Positions 41,769 to 52,291 of a DNA stretch of 64,000 bases are shown here, piece after piece. Origin of the DNA: Archangium gephyra. GTDB taxonomy: Bacteria > Myxococcota > Myxococcia > Myxococcales > Myxococcaceae. Location: assembly GCF_001027285.1 (NCBI RefSeq), contig NZ_CP011509.1, positions 11,494,501 through 11,558,500 of the forward strand. The letters run 5' to 3'. Every line of letters starts with the position of its first letter. Position 1 is the first letter of the stretch. The notes beneath the pieces are model-generated. The model saw only the letters and a program-made list of their open reading frames with translations, ran no database searches and was not told the origin of the DNA. Both the position numbers and the translations under genes were made by a program.

Positions 41769-44700
41769 GTGAACCTCGAATCCCCGCAGACCCCAGGCGC
41801 GGAGCTCCCGCCGCCTCCTCCCCCGCAGCCCCCCGCTCCGCCGCCGGAGCCCGAGGCGGAGCCGCGCTCGCCGGGCGTGGAGCGGCTGCTCGCCGCGGTG
41901 CGTGCCCGCCAACGCCGCCAGCTCTGGCTGCAGGGCGCGCTGCTCGGCACCGCCACCCTGCTCGTGCTCGCCGTGGCCGGTGGCTTCCTGGCCCTCGTCG
42001 CCCCGGCCGCCGGCCGTTGGTTGCTCCTGCTCTCCCCGGTGGCGGGCGCGCTCGTGGCGTGTGCCTTCGGCGTGGGGCTCTCCCTGCGCACCGTGGGAGA
42101 TGACCTGCGCACCGCGCGCCTCATCGGCGAGCGCCAGCCGCAGCTCTCCCTGGACGTGCTCGCCGCGGTGGAGCTGTCGCGCGAGCGCGGCCAGCAGCCC
42201 CAGCACTCGGCGGAGCTCGCGTCGGCCTTCCTGCGGCAGATGGATCTGCGCGCCGCCCAGGTGGACCCGGGCACGGTGGTGGACTCCACCCGCCTCAAGC
42301 GCACGGGCCTCGCGGTGGGCGGCGTGGCGCTCGCGCTGATGGGGGTGCTGGGCCTGGCCGGCGCCTCCTGGCGCGCCGGGTGGGACAAGGCGCTCGCCTC
42401 CGCGCGGCAGATGGTGCAGGCCGAGCAGCGCGAGCCCATCACCGGCGACATCGAGCTGACGTACCGCTACCCCGCCTACACGGGGCTCGCCCCGCGCACC
42501 GTGCCGGGCACCAACGGAGAGATCAGCGCCCCGGCCGGCACCGAGGTGCAGCTCAAGACGCGCTCGGATCGCGAGGTGGAGCGCGCGGAGCTCGTCGTCA
42601 ATGGCGAGACGCTCCCGCTCACCGTCAACGACAAGCGCGAGCTCACCGGCACCTTCGTGACGAAGAAGAGCGGCAACTACCACTTCGTCTTCTACGGCAC
42701 GGGCCGCAAGGCCATCGCCACCGGTCCGGACATCCCGGTCAACGTGGAGGCGGACACCCCGCCCCAGGTGACGCTGCTCACGCCCGCGGCGGAAATCGAG
42801 ATCGACCCGGGCCAGAAGGTGACGCTCAAGTACGAGGCCAGCGACGACTACGGCCTCAACGGCCTGGCGCTCGTGTTCCGCACGCCGGGGGCGAAAGAGG
42901 AGACGCGCCTGCCGCTGCCCCGCGAGGACGGCCGGCGCGACAAGGGCACGTATACGTGGGACCTGGGCTCGCTGAAGGTGGAGGCGGGAGACCGCATCTC
43001 CTACTACGTGGAGGCCAGGGACAACGACGCGGTGGAGGGCCCCAAGCGGGGCGTGAGCCGCACGCAGGTGCTGCGCGTCTACAGCGCCGCCGAGCACCGC
43101 CGCGCCGCCCTGCAGAAGGCCGAGGCGCTCTGGGGCCGCATGGTGGACCACCTGGCGGACCGGATGGAGGGCCCGGACCGGGACAAGACGAAGGACGTGC
43201 AGAAGGTGACGGCGGCGCAGACGGCGGACACCAGTGGCCAGACGCTGGTGGCGGACATGCGCGCGCTCGCCCAGGAGCTGGGCCGCGAGCGGGACAACCC
43301 CGCCGAGCTCGTCGCCGCGCTCGCCAACGTGGCGCAGACGCTGGGCCCCAAGGTGCGCGCCACGGCGGACCTGCGGCGCATCTACCTGCGCACCCAGCAG
43401 CGCCGCACGGGCGATGACTTCGGCACCGGGGCCCGCCTGGGCGTGCTGGTGGAGGAGGAGATCGCCGAGCTGGAGAAGGACATCCTCTACCTGGAGTCGC
43501 TGCTGGACCGGCAGAAGCTGGAGGCCCTGCAGGAGCTGGCCAAGCAGCTGGCCTCCGAGCGGCGCGAGCTGGCCAACCTCATCGAGCAGTACAAGCAGAA
43601 CCCGGATGAGCAGGTGCGCGAGCAGGTGATGCAGCAGATTCAACAGGTGCGCAAGCGCATCGACGAGCTGATGCAGCGCATGGCGGAGATGCGCCAGGGC
43701 ATCCGCGACGAGCACCTCAACGCCGAGGCCCTTCAGGAGATGATGAAGGACCAGGACATGCAGAGCGCGCTCGACGAGGTGGAGCGGCTGATGCGCGAGG
43801 GCAAGACGGACGAGGCGCTCGCGAAGCTGCAGGAGCTGTCCATGCAGATGGACGAGATGCTCAACGGCCTGAACGAGGCGCAGGACGAGTTCGGCAACGA
43901 GCAGTACCCGGAGCTGGCCAAGAAGTTCGGCGACTTCATGGACGAGCTGCAGAAGACGGCGCAGGAGCAGCAGCGCGTGGCGGACGCCACCAAGGCGCTG
44001 CGCGACCAGGCGCGGCAGCAGAACAAGGATCGGCTGGCGGAGAAGGGCCGGGCGATGAAGGAGGAGCTGCAGCGCCAGCTGGAGCAGGTGCAGAAGAACT
44101 ACAAGGAGCTGCGGCCGGACGAGCTCAACAGCCGCGCCTCGCGTCCGCTGGAGGAGGCCCAGGCCGAGCTGGAGAACGCGAGGAACGCGCTGAAGGTGGA
44201 TGACTTCGACCTGGCGGCGGAGGCGGCGCAGCGGGCCTCGGAGGCGGCGCAGCAGCTGTCCAGCTACGGGGAGCAGCAGCGCGCGCTGGACGAGCTGTAC
44301 GGCAACCCGGACGACGTGCGCCAGCAGTCGGCGAAGCTGGCCGAGCAGCTGGAGAAGGACGCGAAGACGGTGGAGGACGTGAACCGCAAGCTGCAGTCGC
44401 TCTTCCCGCCGCCGGGCTCGCAGATGGGGCCGCAGGAGAAGCAGCAGTTGCAGCAGCTGGCCCAGCAGCAGCAGTCGCTGGAGCAGAAGGCGCAGGAGCT
44501 GCGCCAGCAGATGCAGGACATGGAGCAGATGGCGCCCATCTTCGGCCAGGAGGCGGGAGACCAGATGGACGAGATTGGCCGGCGGATGGGCGAGGCGGCG
44601 CAGCGGATGCAGGGCAAGGACGCGAACCGGGGCTACGGCGAGCAGCAGGCGGCGCTGGAAGGGCTGAAGCAGTTCCAGCAGCAGATGAAGGAGAGCCAGC

Positions 44701-44918
44701 GGGGCCGGGGCAAGGGACGCGGACTGCCGTTGCCGATGGGCATGGGCCGTCAGCAGGGCAACGGGAGAGACCCACGCGACAAGGTGGAGATCCCGGACGA
44801 GGAGGCCTACCAGGCGCCCAAGGAGTTCCGGAAGGATCTGCTGGACGCGATGAAGGAAGGGACGCCGGAGAAGTACCAGGACCAGGTGAAGCGCTACTAC
44901 GAGGAGCTGGTCAAGTGA
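41769..44918 (+). CDS. DUF4175-family membrane protein with long coiled coil
   Basis: The 1049-aa protein has a Pro-rich N-terminus, two or three membrane helices (about residues 55-100 and 180-200), a beta-type region (220-430) and a very long Gln/Glu-rich coiled coil (about 450-960). It belongs to the family annotated DUF4175, often encoded near proteases or BatA-like proteins. Function unknown. Starts at GTG; its stop overlaps the start of the MA peptidase gene (TGATG). Confidence 0.85.
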   Translation: MNLESPQTPGAELPPPPPPQPPAPPPEPEAEPRSPGVERLLAAVRARQRRQLWLQGALLGTATLLVLAVAGGFLALVAPAAGRWLLLLSPVAGALVACAFGVGLSLRTVGDDLRTARLIGERQPQLSLDVLAAVELSRERGQQPQHSAELASAFLRQMDLRAAQVDPGTVVDSTRLKRTGLAVGGVALALMGVLGLAGASWRAGWDKALASARQMVQAEQREPITGDIELTYRYPAYTGLAPRTVPGTNGEISAPAGTEVQLKTRSDREVERAELVVNGETLPLTVNDKRELTGTFVTKKSGNYHFVFYGTGRKAIATGPDIPVNVEADTPPQVTLLTPAAEIEIDPGQKVTLKYEASDDYGLNGLALVFRTPGAKEETRLPLPREDGRRDKGTYTWDLGSLKVEAGDRISYYVEARDNDAVEGPKRGVSRTQVLRVYSAAEHRRAALQKAEALWGRMVDHLADRMEGPDRDKTKDVQKVTAAQTADTSGQTLVADMRALAQELGRERDNPAELVAALANVAQTLGPKVRATADLRRIYLRTQQRRTGDDFGTGARLGVLVEEEIAELEKDILYLESLLDRQKLEALQELAKQLASERRELANLIEQYKQNPDEQVREQVMQQIQQVRKRIDELMQRMAEMRQGIRDEHLNAEALQEMMKDQDMQSALDEVERLMREGKTDEALAKLQELSMQMDEMLNGLNEAQDEFGNEQYPELAKKFGDFMDELQKTAQEQQRVADATKALRDQARQQNKDRLAEKGRAMKEELQRQLEQVQKNYKELRPDELNSRASRPLEEAQAELENARNALKVDDFDLAAEAAQRASEAAQQLSSYGEQQRALDELYGNPDDVRQQSAKLAEQLEKDAKTVEDVNRKLQSLFPPPGSQMGPQEKQQLQQLAQQQQSLEQKAQELRQQMQDMEQMAPIFGQEAGDQMDEIGRRMGEAAQRMQGKDANRGYGEQQAALEGLKQFQQQMKESQRGRGKGRGLPLPMGMGRQQGNGRDPRDKVEIPDEEAYQAPKEFRKDLLDAMKEGTPEKYQDQVKRYYEELVK

Positions 44919-46645
44919 TGAACCGGGTCACGGTCTTCGCCCTGCTGTCCCTGTTCCTCGTCACGAGCGCCCAGGCCCAGGACGCCCTGAAGACGGAAGC
45001 CAAGGAGCGGCTGGGGAAGGTGGAGGCGGCGCTGGACGCCTGGGACGTGCCGGGAGCGCGCCGGGAGTTGCAGGCGCTGGAGGGAATCATCCCGGAGGAC
45101 ATGGAGCCGCTCAAATACTTCCAGGGCCGGGTGGCCTTCGAGGAGGGCCGCTACGACGAGGCCATCGAGCTGTTGCAGGGGGCCCACATCGAGGACAAGC
45201 CGGGCAGCTACCTGCGCCTGGCGAAGGACACGCGCGCCATCGTGAAGGACTACGCGCGCGCGGAGAGCGAGCACTTCATCTTCTTCTACCCCAAGGGGAA
45301 GGACGAGGTGCTGGTGCCCTACGCGCTGGAGACGCTCGAGTCCATCCACCGCGCCCTCGCCGAGGACCTGGGGCACCGGCCGCCGGGAGGCAAGATTCGC
45401 GTCGAGGTGGTGAACAACGCGCGCGAGCTCTCCAAGGTCAGCACCCTCACCTACCAGCAGATTCAAACGACGGGCACCATCGCCATCTGCAAGTTCAACA
45501 AGCTGATGGTGACGAGCCCCAAGGCGGTGGCGCGGGGCTACGACTGGCAGGACACGCTGGCGCACGAGTACATCCACCTGGTGGTGAGCCAGATGAGCCG
45601 CAACACGGTGCCCATCTGGCTGCACGAGGGACTGGCCAAGTTCCTCGAGTCGCGCTGGCGGGGTGAGCCGGGGCTGGCGATGACGCCCTCGACGCAGGCG
45701 CTGCTGGGGCGGCGGGTGAAGGAGGACAAGCTCATCCCCTTCGAGAAGATGCACCCGTCCATCGCGATGCTGCCCACGGCGGAGGACGCGGCCACGGCCT
45801 TCGCCGAGGTCTACTACGCCATCGACTACGTGCACGAGACGCAGGGCAACAAGGGCCTGCGGGAGATCATCCTCGGCCTGCGCGATGGGAAGCCGGACCG
45901 CAAGGCGGTGGAGTCGGCCACGGGGATGGCCTTCCCCCAGTTCGAGAAGAACTGGCTGGCGCACATCAAGAAGCAGCCCTTCCCCCAGGAGCTGCTGCCG
46001 CAAGAGAAGGTCGTCCTCAAGGAGAACGCGAAGGAGCAGGACGAGAAGAAGAAGGGGCGGGAGATCTCCTTCGGTGACTTCGCGGAGGTGACGGAGGTGC
46101 CGGCGCGCAAGTTCGCGCACCTGGGCGAGCTGATGCGCGAGCGCAACCGCATCAAGGCGGCGGCGGAGGAGTACGCCAAGGCGCACCGGCTGGTGGGCGA
46201 CAAGTACGAGTCCGTGTCCAACAAGTACGCGCTGGCGCTGCTGGAGCTGCGGCGGCTGGACGAGGCGGAGAAGGTGCTGCGCGGCTCGCTGCGCGTGCAC
46301 CCGGGCTCGCCGAGCACCAGCGTGCACCTGGGCCGCATCCTGCTGTTCCGCAAGGACTACCCGAAGGCCAAGCAGGCCTACCTGGAAGCCCTCGCGGCGG
46401 ATCCGTTCGACCCGGAAATCCACATCGCCCTCATGCGCATCCACGGGGCGCTCGGGGAGACGGCGCTCGTCACGCGCACCAAGGCGGCCAGCGTGGTGCT
46501 CACCGGCCTGAAACCCGAGGACGTGGAGCAGGTGTCCCGCGAGTTCATGCGCGAGGACAAGGAGCTCATCCAGACCGGGGAGATGAGCACCCCCGCCGGC
46601 AAGGACGCCGCGCCCGCGGCCCCCGCGAAGGACGGCGGCAAGTAG
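44918..46645 (+). CDS. Peptidase MA-like metalloprotease with TPR repeats
   Basis: The 575-aa exported protein has a signal peptide (ending SAQAQ). An MA-like gluzincin domain carries HEYIH (216-220) and the downstream Glu in WLHEGLAKFLE, flanked by helical TPR-like repeats at both ends. It is predicted to be a periplasmic zinc protease. Coupled to the DUF4175 gene, with which it probably works. Confidence 0.85.
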   Translation: MNRVTVFALLSLFLVTSAQAQDALKTEAKERLGKVEAALDAWDVPGARRELQALEGIIPEDMEPLKYFQGRVAFEEGRYDEAIELLQGAHIEDKPGSYLRLAKDTRAIVKDYARAESEHFIFFYPKGKDEVLVPYALETLESIHRALAEDLGHRPPGGKIRVEVVNNARELSKVSTLTYQQIQTTGTIAICKFNKLMVTSPKAVARGYDWQDTLAHEYIHLVVSQMSRNTVPIWLHEGLAKFLESRWRGEPGLAMTPSTQALLGRRVKEDKLIPFEKMHPSIAMLPTAEDAATAFAEVYYAIDYVHETQGNKGLREIILGLRDGKPDRKAVESATGMAFPQFEKNWLAHIKKQPFPQELLPQEKVVLKENAKEQDEKKKGREISFGDFAEVTEVPARKFAHLGELMRERNRIKAAAEEYAKAHRLVGDKYESVSNKYALALLELRRLDEAEKVLRGSLRVHPGSPSTSVHLGRILLFRKDYPKAKQAYLEALAADPFDPEIHIALMRIHGALGETALVTRTKAASVVLTGLKPEDVEQVSREFMREDKELIQTGEMSTPAGKDAAPAAPAKDGGK

Positions 46646-46704
46646 CCGACACCGGGGCACGAAACCGTTCCTCCAGGTGTGCGGGTCCTCTAGTGTCCCG
46701 CCGC

Positions 46705-47625
46705 ATGAATGCCCGGCTTCCGACCCTCTCCCTCGCCGCCGCCGTATTCCTCCTCGCCTCCCCCGTGGAGGCCAAACCCTACCGGGCCATGGTGACCCGC
46801 ACCGCCGAGACGACGCGGAGCGGGAACCTGGAGCTCGGCCTGCGCTACCAGGGCTTCTTCAACCTCGAGTCCGAGCGCTCCCTCCCCTACCAGCAGCTCT
46901 CCCCGAGCATCCGCTGGGGCATCCTCGACAACCTCGAGGCCAACGTCTATTTCGAGTTGCTCGGGCTCGGCCTCCCCGGAGACAGCGACTTCCAGCTCGC
47001 CTTCGGTGACATCCCCCTCGGCCTGCAGTGGACGTTCCTGGAGACGCGCCCCTTCGCCCTCGCGGCCTACGCGCGCGTCACCTTCCCCACCGGGCCGAGC
47101 AACCAGGACGCCATTCCCCCCCACCTGTCCGACGGCACCTGGGACTACGAGGGAACGCTCGTCGGCGAGCTGCGGGTGAGCAAGGACCTGCGCTTCATGC
47201 TCAACGGCAGCTACCTCCACCAGGGAACGCGTGACCGCGGCGCGCTCGCGGACTTCGACGTCCCGGATGCCGTCCAGCTGGGGCTCGCGGGCACGTACAA
47301 CCTCGACAACTTCACCCTGGTGGGCCTGGAGGTCATCGGCCGCATCTACTTCGAGCCCGCCATCACCCCGGTGTGGACGAACAACGCCAACCAGGTGGAA
47401 ATCGTCCCCGTGGTGCGCCGCGAGGTCTTCCCGGGGCTGGTGCTGGAGGCGGTGGCCGGCATCTCGGTGACGCCGGACCTCTCCAACATCTACCGCTTCC
47501 GCGCGCTCGTCGGCGGCACCTACGAGTTCGACCTCGCCTCGGGCCCGCGCCTGCCCGAGGACGATGACGACAAGGACGACAAGCCCACGCCCAAGAAGAA
47601 GAAGCCCTCGACGCGCAAGCGCTGA
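46705..47625 (+). CDS. Outer-membrane beta-barrel protein, hypothetical
   Basis: The 306-aa protein has a signal peptide (ending SPVEAK). A regular pattern of alternating strands such as GNLELGLRYQGFFNL and NLEANVYFELLGLG suggests a barrel of about 12 strands. The C-terminus is an acidic then Lys-rich tail (EDDDDKDDK...KKKKP). Substrate or role unknown. Confidence 0.75.
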   Translation: MNARLPTLSLAAAVFLLASPVEAKPYRAMVTRTAETTRSGNLELGLRYQGFFNLESERSLPYQQLSPSIRWGILDNLEANVYFELLGLGLPGDSDFQLAFGDIPLGLQWTFLETRPFALAAYARVTFPTGPSNQDAIPPHLSDGTWDYEGTLVGELRVSKDLRFMLNGSYLHQGTRDRGALADFDVPDAVQLGLAGTYNLDNFTLVGLEVIGRIYFEPAITPVWTNNANQVEIVPVVRREVFPGLVLEAVAGISVTPDLSNIYRFRALVGGTYEFDLASGPRLPEDDDDKDDKPTPKKKKPSTRKR

Positions 47626-47632
47626 GCCGGGC

Positions 47633-48826
47633 TCAGGCCGGGGTCACCTCCACGGGCAGCCGCGAGAGCCCCCGCAGCTGGATGGAGGGAGTCCATTGCA
47701 GCGGCTCCGGTCCACGGGACAGGCGCTGGATGCGAGGCAGCAGGGCCTCCAGCGCCACGCGTGCCTCCATCCGCGTCAGGGCCGCTCCCAGGCAGAAGTG
47801 GGCCCCATGGCCAAAGGCCAGATTGCCCCGCTGCGGACGCTCCAGGATGAAGCGCTCCGGCTCGGGGACATACGCCTCGTCCCGGCTGGCCGAGCCCAGG
47901 AGGAGGATGAGCACGGAGTGCTGGGGCAGCCGCACCCCGCCCAGCTCCACCTCCTCCAGCGTCAGCCGGAAGGTGGACTGCGCGGGTGACTCGTAGCGCA
48001 GCACCTCCTCGATGAACGCGGGCACCAGGGCCGGCTCGGCGCGCAGGCGCTCCAGCAGCCCCGGTTGGTCCGCCAGCAACACGGCGCCATTGCCCAGCAG
48101 GTTCACCGTCGTCTCGAAACCGGCCACCAGCAGCAGGAAGAGGAAGGCCATCAGCTCCGCGTCATTGAGCGCCTCGCCGTCCACCCGGGCCTGGAGCAGC
48201 GCACTCACCAGGTCCTCGCGAGGCGCACGGCTGCGCTCCGCCACTACCTCCCGCAGGTAGTGCTCCATCTCCTGGATGGTGTGGCGGATGCGCTTCTGGC
48301 CCTCATGGTCGGACTCGGAGGTGGCGCTGACGGCCCCGAGATCATCGGACCAGCGCTTGAAGCGCGGGAAGAGAGAGGGGTCCAACCCCAGCAGCAGGCC
48401 CACGGCGGCGGCGGGCAGCGGCAGGGCCAGCGCGGGAAGGAAGTCCACCGTGCGCTGGGCCACCAGGGCGCTGACGAGCTGCTCGGCGGTGGTGCGGAGC
48501 GCCGGCTCGAGCCGGGTGAGCATGGACGTGCTGAAGGCGCGGCTGACGAGCGCCCGGGCCCGCCCGTGCTGGGGCGCGTCCATCACCAGCAGGGAGTGGG
48601 CGATGGGGTTGTGTTCCAGCCAGGACGGCAGCATGGAGCGCTGGAGCCCCGCCGAGGAGAAGACCTGGGGGTTCTTCAGGACGTGCATCACGTCCGCGTA
48701 GCGCGTGACGGCCCACAGCCCACCCGGCTCCACCTGGCACACGGGCGAGTCACGCCGCAGCCGCGCGAAGTGCGGGTAGGGATTGGACAGGACCTCGGGA
48801 AGCACCAGATTCAAGCGCCCGCTCAT
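47633..48826 (-). CDS. Cytochrome P450
   Basis: The 397-aa soluble P450 has the I-helix AGFETT motif, ExxR in EEVLR and the heme-binding loop FGHGAHFCLG (Cys near residue 345). All key residues are present. It is a bacterial class P450 needing a ferredoxin partner, none of which is nearby. The substrate is unknown; no biosynthetic cluster surrounds it. I used ATG 48826, which gives MSGRLNLVLP. Confidence 0.95.
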   Translation of the reverse strand: MSGRLNLVLPEVLSNPYPHFARLRRDSPVCQVEPGGLWAVTRYADVMHVLKNPQVFSSAGLQRSMLPSWLEHNPIAHSLLVMDAPQHGRARALVSRAFSTSMLTRLEPALRTTAEQLVSALVAQRTVDFLPALALPLPAAAVGLLLGLDPSLFPRFKRWSDDLGAVSATSESDHEGQKRIRHTIQEMEHYLREVVAERSRAPREDLVSALLQARVDGEALNDAELMAFLFLLLVAGFETTVNLLGNGAVLLADQPGLLERLRAEPALVPAFIEEVLRYESPAQSTFRLTLEEVELGGVRLPQHSVLILLLGSASRDEAYVPEPERFILERPQRGNLAFGHGAHFCLGAALTRMEARVALEALLPRIQRLSRGPEPLQWTPSIQLRGLSRLPVEVTPA

Positions 48827-48904
48827 GCCGTCTTTCCACCTTTGTGTCGGGGAGAGCACGGCATGCTAGGGGAGCGGGGCCGGAGGCTCCAGCCCCGGCG
48901 GACC

Positions 48905-50062
48905 TCAGGCCTCGACGCCCACGCCCACCAGCGAGCCGGTCTCGTTCGAGGCCGGCTGGGGCGCCCGGACCCGGCGCGGCTCCGGAGCACGCGGGGAGCC
49001 CTCGCGCCAGTCGAAGCGGCCCTTGAGCTTGATGAACCAGCTCTCGAAGTAGCGGTGGCTCAGCGTGGCGGCCACGACGCTCACCGCCAGCGTCAGCATG
49101 AAGTAGACGGCCACACCCTGCCCCGGCAGCGCCTTGCGCACCACGTTGAGCGCGAGCATGTGCAGCAGGTAGACGCCGTAGCTGACCGTGCCCACGTAGC
49201 GCACCCAGGCGTGGCCCAGCACCGGCGCCAGCGCATGCTGCTCACGGATGCAGGTGGCCACCACCAGCGCCGTCATCACCAGCGAGATGAGCCAGTTGGG
49301 CGCCTCGTGCCACACCACGACACCGGCCAGCAGCACCGCCATGAGCGGCACGCTCCACGCCTGGCCCAACACCCGGGCCACCCAGGCGAAACCCTTGGGC
49401 GAGTGCGTCAGGTGCGCGGCCAGGCACCCCATGCAGATGGACGCCGAGACACTGGTGAGCACGCGCACGCCCAGGTGGCTCGCGTCCAGCAGCCCCGCGG
49501 AGACGGCCCACGGCGCGACCATGGACACCGCGAGCAGCCCGCCCATGAAGAGCACCGGCGTCCAGGTGCGCCGCGACAGGGCCATCACCAGCGGCCACAG
49601 CAGGTAGAACTGCTCCTCGGTGGCCAGCGACCAGGCGAAGTAGAAGATGACGCGCTTGTCCGCGGCCGGCGGGACGAACCAGTTGGACGTGTACGTGAGG
49701 AAGGCCGGCAGGTTGGCGAAGAAGTCCCCGCGCACCACCGCGTCCTTCTCCGACACGAACACCAGCGCCGCGTACAGGCCGAGCACCGCGTAGTACAGCG
49801 GGAAGATGCGCAGCGAGCGCCGGGCGAAGAAGCCGCGCAGCGAGATGTGCCCCGCCTTGTCACGCTCGCGCAGCAGCAGCGTGGTGATGAGGAAGCCGCT
49901 GATGGCGAAGAAGAGCGAGACGCCCAGGTAACCCCGGCCCACCAACCCCTGGTGGCTCCCCGCCACGTGGTAGGCCACCACCGCCACGATGCTCAGGCAC
50001 CGCAGTCCGTCCAGTCCGGAGAAGAAGCGGGCATTCAGGAAGGCGTTATGGGCGTTTGACAT
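48905..50062 (-). CDS. Acyltransferase family 3 (OafA/YrhL-like) membrane protein
   Basis: The 385-aa protein has about ten membrane helices and family motifs GLDGLRCLSIVAVVAYH (with catalytic His) and GVSLFFAISGFLITTLL. These enzymes O-acylate cell-surface glycans. I used ATG 50062 (MSNAHNAFLN). Confidence 0.92.
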   Translation of the reverse strand: MSNAHNAFLNARFFSGLDGLRCLSIVAVVAYHVAGSHQGLVGRGYLGVSLFFAISGFLITTLLLRERDKAGHISLRGFFARRSLRIFPLYYAVLGLYAALVFVSEKDAVVRGDFFANLPAFLTYTSNWFVPPAADKRVIFYFAWSLATEEQFYLLWPLVMALSRRTWTPVLFMGGLLAVSMVAPWAVSAGLLDASHLGVRVLTSVSASICMGCLAAHLTHSPKGFAWVARVLGQAWSVPLMAVLLAGVVVWHEAPNWLISLVMTALVVATCIREQHALAPVLGHAWVRYVGTVSYGVYLLHMLALNVVRKALPGQGVAVYFMLTLAVSVVAATLSHRYFESWFIKLKGRFDWREGSPRAPEPRRVRAPQPASNETGSLVGVGVEA

Positions 50063-50190
50063 GGAGTTCCCGTTTCGTTGGGACTCCACGTTTAGCAGCA
50101 TTCCCGCTTTCTGGAAGAATAAATGTTGAACCCCAACTACGAAATTTCAACGGTTGTACATTTCGTGACAGCCCTGTTGCACCGCGCCGC

Positions 50191-52236
50191 TCAGGGCTTC
50201 GAGGCGCCCACCTGGAGCCGCGGCCCGGAAGCGAAGGTGCTCCAGTCCGGGCAGGACACCTGACGCGGCGCGTAACGCTCGTTCCGGGCGCCCTGGGGGG
50301 AGTGGTACTGCAGTTGGGCCTCGAGCTGGGCCGTCAGCACCTGGAGCAGCGCGGCCGGGATGGGGGCCTCGGGGCTGTAGAGGTCGCGCGCCTCGCCCGG
50401 GTCCTCCTCGAGGTTGTAGAGCTCGTAGTGCTGGGCGGAGCGGTCCAGCGTGAGCTTCCACGGCCAGCACACCACCCCATCCCCGAGCCGGAGCCCATGC
50501 AGGGTGAAGAAGATGCCCGGGGCGGAGGCGCCCGGGCGCTCCAGCTCCGTCAGCGGCCGGCCCTGGAAGGACGGGTGCGGCGCGAGGCCGAGCAACTCCA
50601 GCACCGTGGGCATGACGTCCAGCTGGGAGAGCGGTACCGCCACGTCGCGGCTCGCGACACGCCGGGGCCAGTGCATGAGCAGCGGCACGCGCAGCTGGAT
50701 GTCACTCAGGGACTTGCCGTGGGTGATACGGCCGCTCTCGTAGAAGTGCTCGCCATGGTCCGAGGAGAGGATGATGAGCGTGTCCTCCAACTGGCCGCTG
50801 GCCTCGAGGTGGCTCATGAGGCGGCCCACCTGCGCGTCCACGTACTCCAGGGCGTTGTCGTAGCGGTTGAGCACCACCTCGAGCTCCTCGCGCGGGTAGT
50901 GCAGGAAGCCGAAGGTGCTGGGATTGGGCGCGGAGGGCTGGTGGCGTCCGGTGAAGCCCGGCGGAAGCTCGTACGGGAAGTGGGTCCGCTGGAAGTTCAC
51001 GTACGCGGCCCAGGGCGCCTTCGACTGCTTGCCCAGCCACTCGAGGAAGACGTCCACCGTGAGGTGGTCCGGGAGTTTGCGCTCCTCGCCCTCGCCCATG
51101 TGCGGGCCCGGGTGATCGTTGGAGTCCCGGTAGAAGGTGGGCGTGCCCGTGTTCTGGAAGCGGCGCATGCCCTGCCAGTTCTCGTTCTGGCTGGAGACGG
51201 TGGCGGTGTCGTAGCCGAGCGTGTGGAAGACGTCGTGGAAGAGCATCCGCGGATAGTTGAGCTGCTCGTACTGCTCCAGCCACGGCCGGCGGCGCGGGAG
51301 CAGCGAGGACAGCAGCGCCATCTGCGAGTAGGCGGAAGCGGGGGCGGTGCTCCACACGCGGTGGAAGCGCAGGCTCCGGCTGGCGAGGCGATCGATGTTC
51401 GGCGTGGCGGCCCGCGAGTAGCCGGCGTAGCCCAGGTGATGGGCCGGCACGGACTCCAGCAGGATGAGGAGGACGTTGGGCCGGGGTCCCTTCCACTCCC
51501 GGGCGGACGCGAGCCAGGCCTCGCCCGCGGAGAGCGGTGGGCCGGGCGGCACGGACGGAGGAGGCCGCGCATCCGGCCGCGCGGAGGCCGCGGCGTCCCC
51601 GGTCTCCCCGCCGAACGAGCTCAGCAGCGTCAACTCCGGACAGGAGTCCCCCACGGAGCGGAAGCCCGGCGTGGTGGCGAGCACGAACAGGACGGCGCCG
51701 CCGCCCAGGCCCACGGCCGCGAGCAGCGCTGGCGGGTACGGCCGCTGCTTCGCGGAACGGCGGACGAGGAGCAGGAACAGGAACGCCGCCAACACCAGGG
51801 CGGACGCGCCGAGGGAGAAGATCTCGGCCCGGTGCCCCACCAGCGCGGCATGGAAGAACTGCGAGGGGCTGGCGAGGAACATCTCCAGGCCGGAGAACGT
51901 CGGCAGCGTGCCCGAGAGGATGCGCACGCCCGTGGCCATCACGTGGTGCGCGGCGGTGAGCGTGAGCCCCGCCGTCACGAGTCCCGCGGCCACCGGGCGG
52001 CCACCGCGCAGGTGAATCCAGGGAGACGTGAGCGCTCCGCCCAGCAGGCCCACCAGCGCGAAGACGCCCGTGGACACCAGCACGGCCGCGGCCCCCGCGT
52101 CCTGGCCCAGCCACACCATCCCCACCTGCCCCAGCACCGCCAGGACCAGCCCCAACCCAGCCCCCACCTGCAACGAGCGCGTACACCACACCGCGCGGGA
52201 GGGCCTCTGGGCTGCGAACACCTTCGGGGTCGTCAT
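50191..52236 (-). CDS. Sulfatase-family phosphoethanolamine/phosphoglycerol transferase-like membrane protein
   Basis: The 681-aa protein has about five N-terminal hydrophobic helices (residues 15-215) and a large extracytoplasmic alkaline-phosphatase-fold domain with NVLLILLESVPAHHLGY, the nucleophile region and SDHGEHFYE. Similar proteins transfer phosphate-containing groups onto surface glycans or act as sulfatases. I used ATG 52236 (MTTPKVFAAQ). Lies 128 bp upstream of the acyltransferase on the same strand; both may decorate envelope polymers. Confidence 0.85.
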   Translation of the reverse strand: MTTPKVFAAQRPSRAVWCTRSLQVGAGLGLVLAVLGQVGMVWLGQDAGAAAVLVSTGVFALVGLLGGALTSPWIHLRGGRPVAAGLVTAGLTLTAAHHVMATGVRILSGTLPTFSGLEMFLASPSQFFHAALVGHRAEIFSLGASALVLAAFLFLLLVRRSAKQRPYPPALLAAVGLGGGAVLFVLATTPGFRSVGDSCPELTLLSSFGGETGDAAASARPDARPPPSVPPGPPLSAGEAWLASAREWKGPRPNVLLILLESVPAHHLGYAGYSRAATPNIDRLASRSLRFHRVWSTAPASAYSQMALLSSLLPRRRPWLEQYEQLNYPRMLFHDVFHTLGYDTATVSSQNENWQGMRRFQNTGTPTFYRDSNDHPGPHMGEGEERKLPDHLTVDVFLEWLGKQSKAPWAAYVNFQRTHFPYELPPGFTGRHQPSAPNPSTFGFLHYPREELEVVLNRYDNALEYVDAQVGRLMSHLEASGQLEDTLIILSSDHGEHFYESGRITHGKSLSDIQLRVPLLMHWPRRVASRDVAVPLSQLDVMPTVLELLGLAPHPSFQGRPLTELERPGASAPGIFFTLHGLRLGDGVVCWPWKLTLDRSAQHYELYNLEEDPGEARDLYSPEAPIPAALLQVLTAQLEAQLQYHSPQGARNERYAPRQVSCPDWSTFASGPRLQVGASKP

Positions 52237-52291
52237 CACGTGGAAACCAAAACAGTATGACCCATGGTCTCGTCGGATACCATTCACGCCC

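Noticed and set aside
41625-43715. 696-codon minus-strand open frame
   Set aside because: Shadow of the DUF4175 gene; Leu/His/Gln-rich with no motifs.
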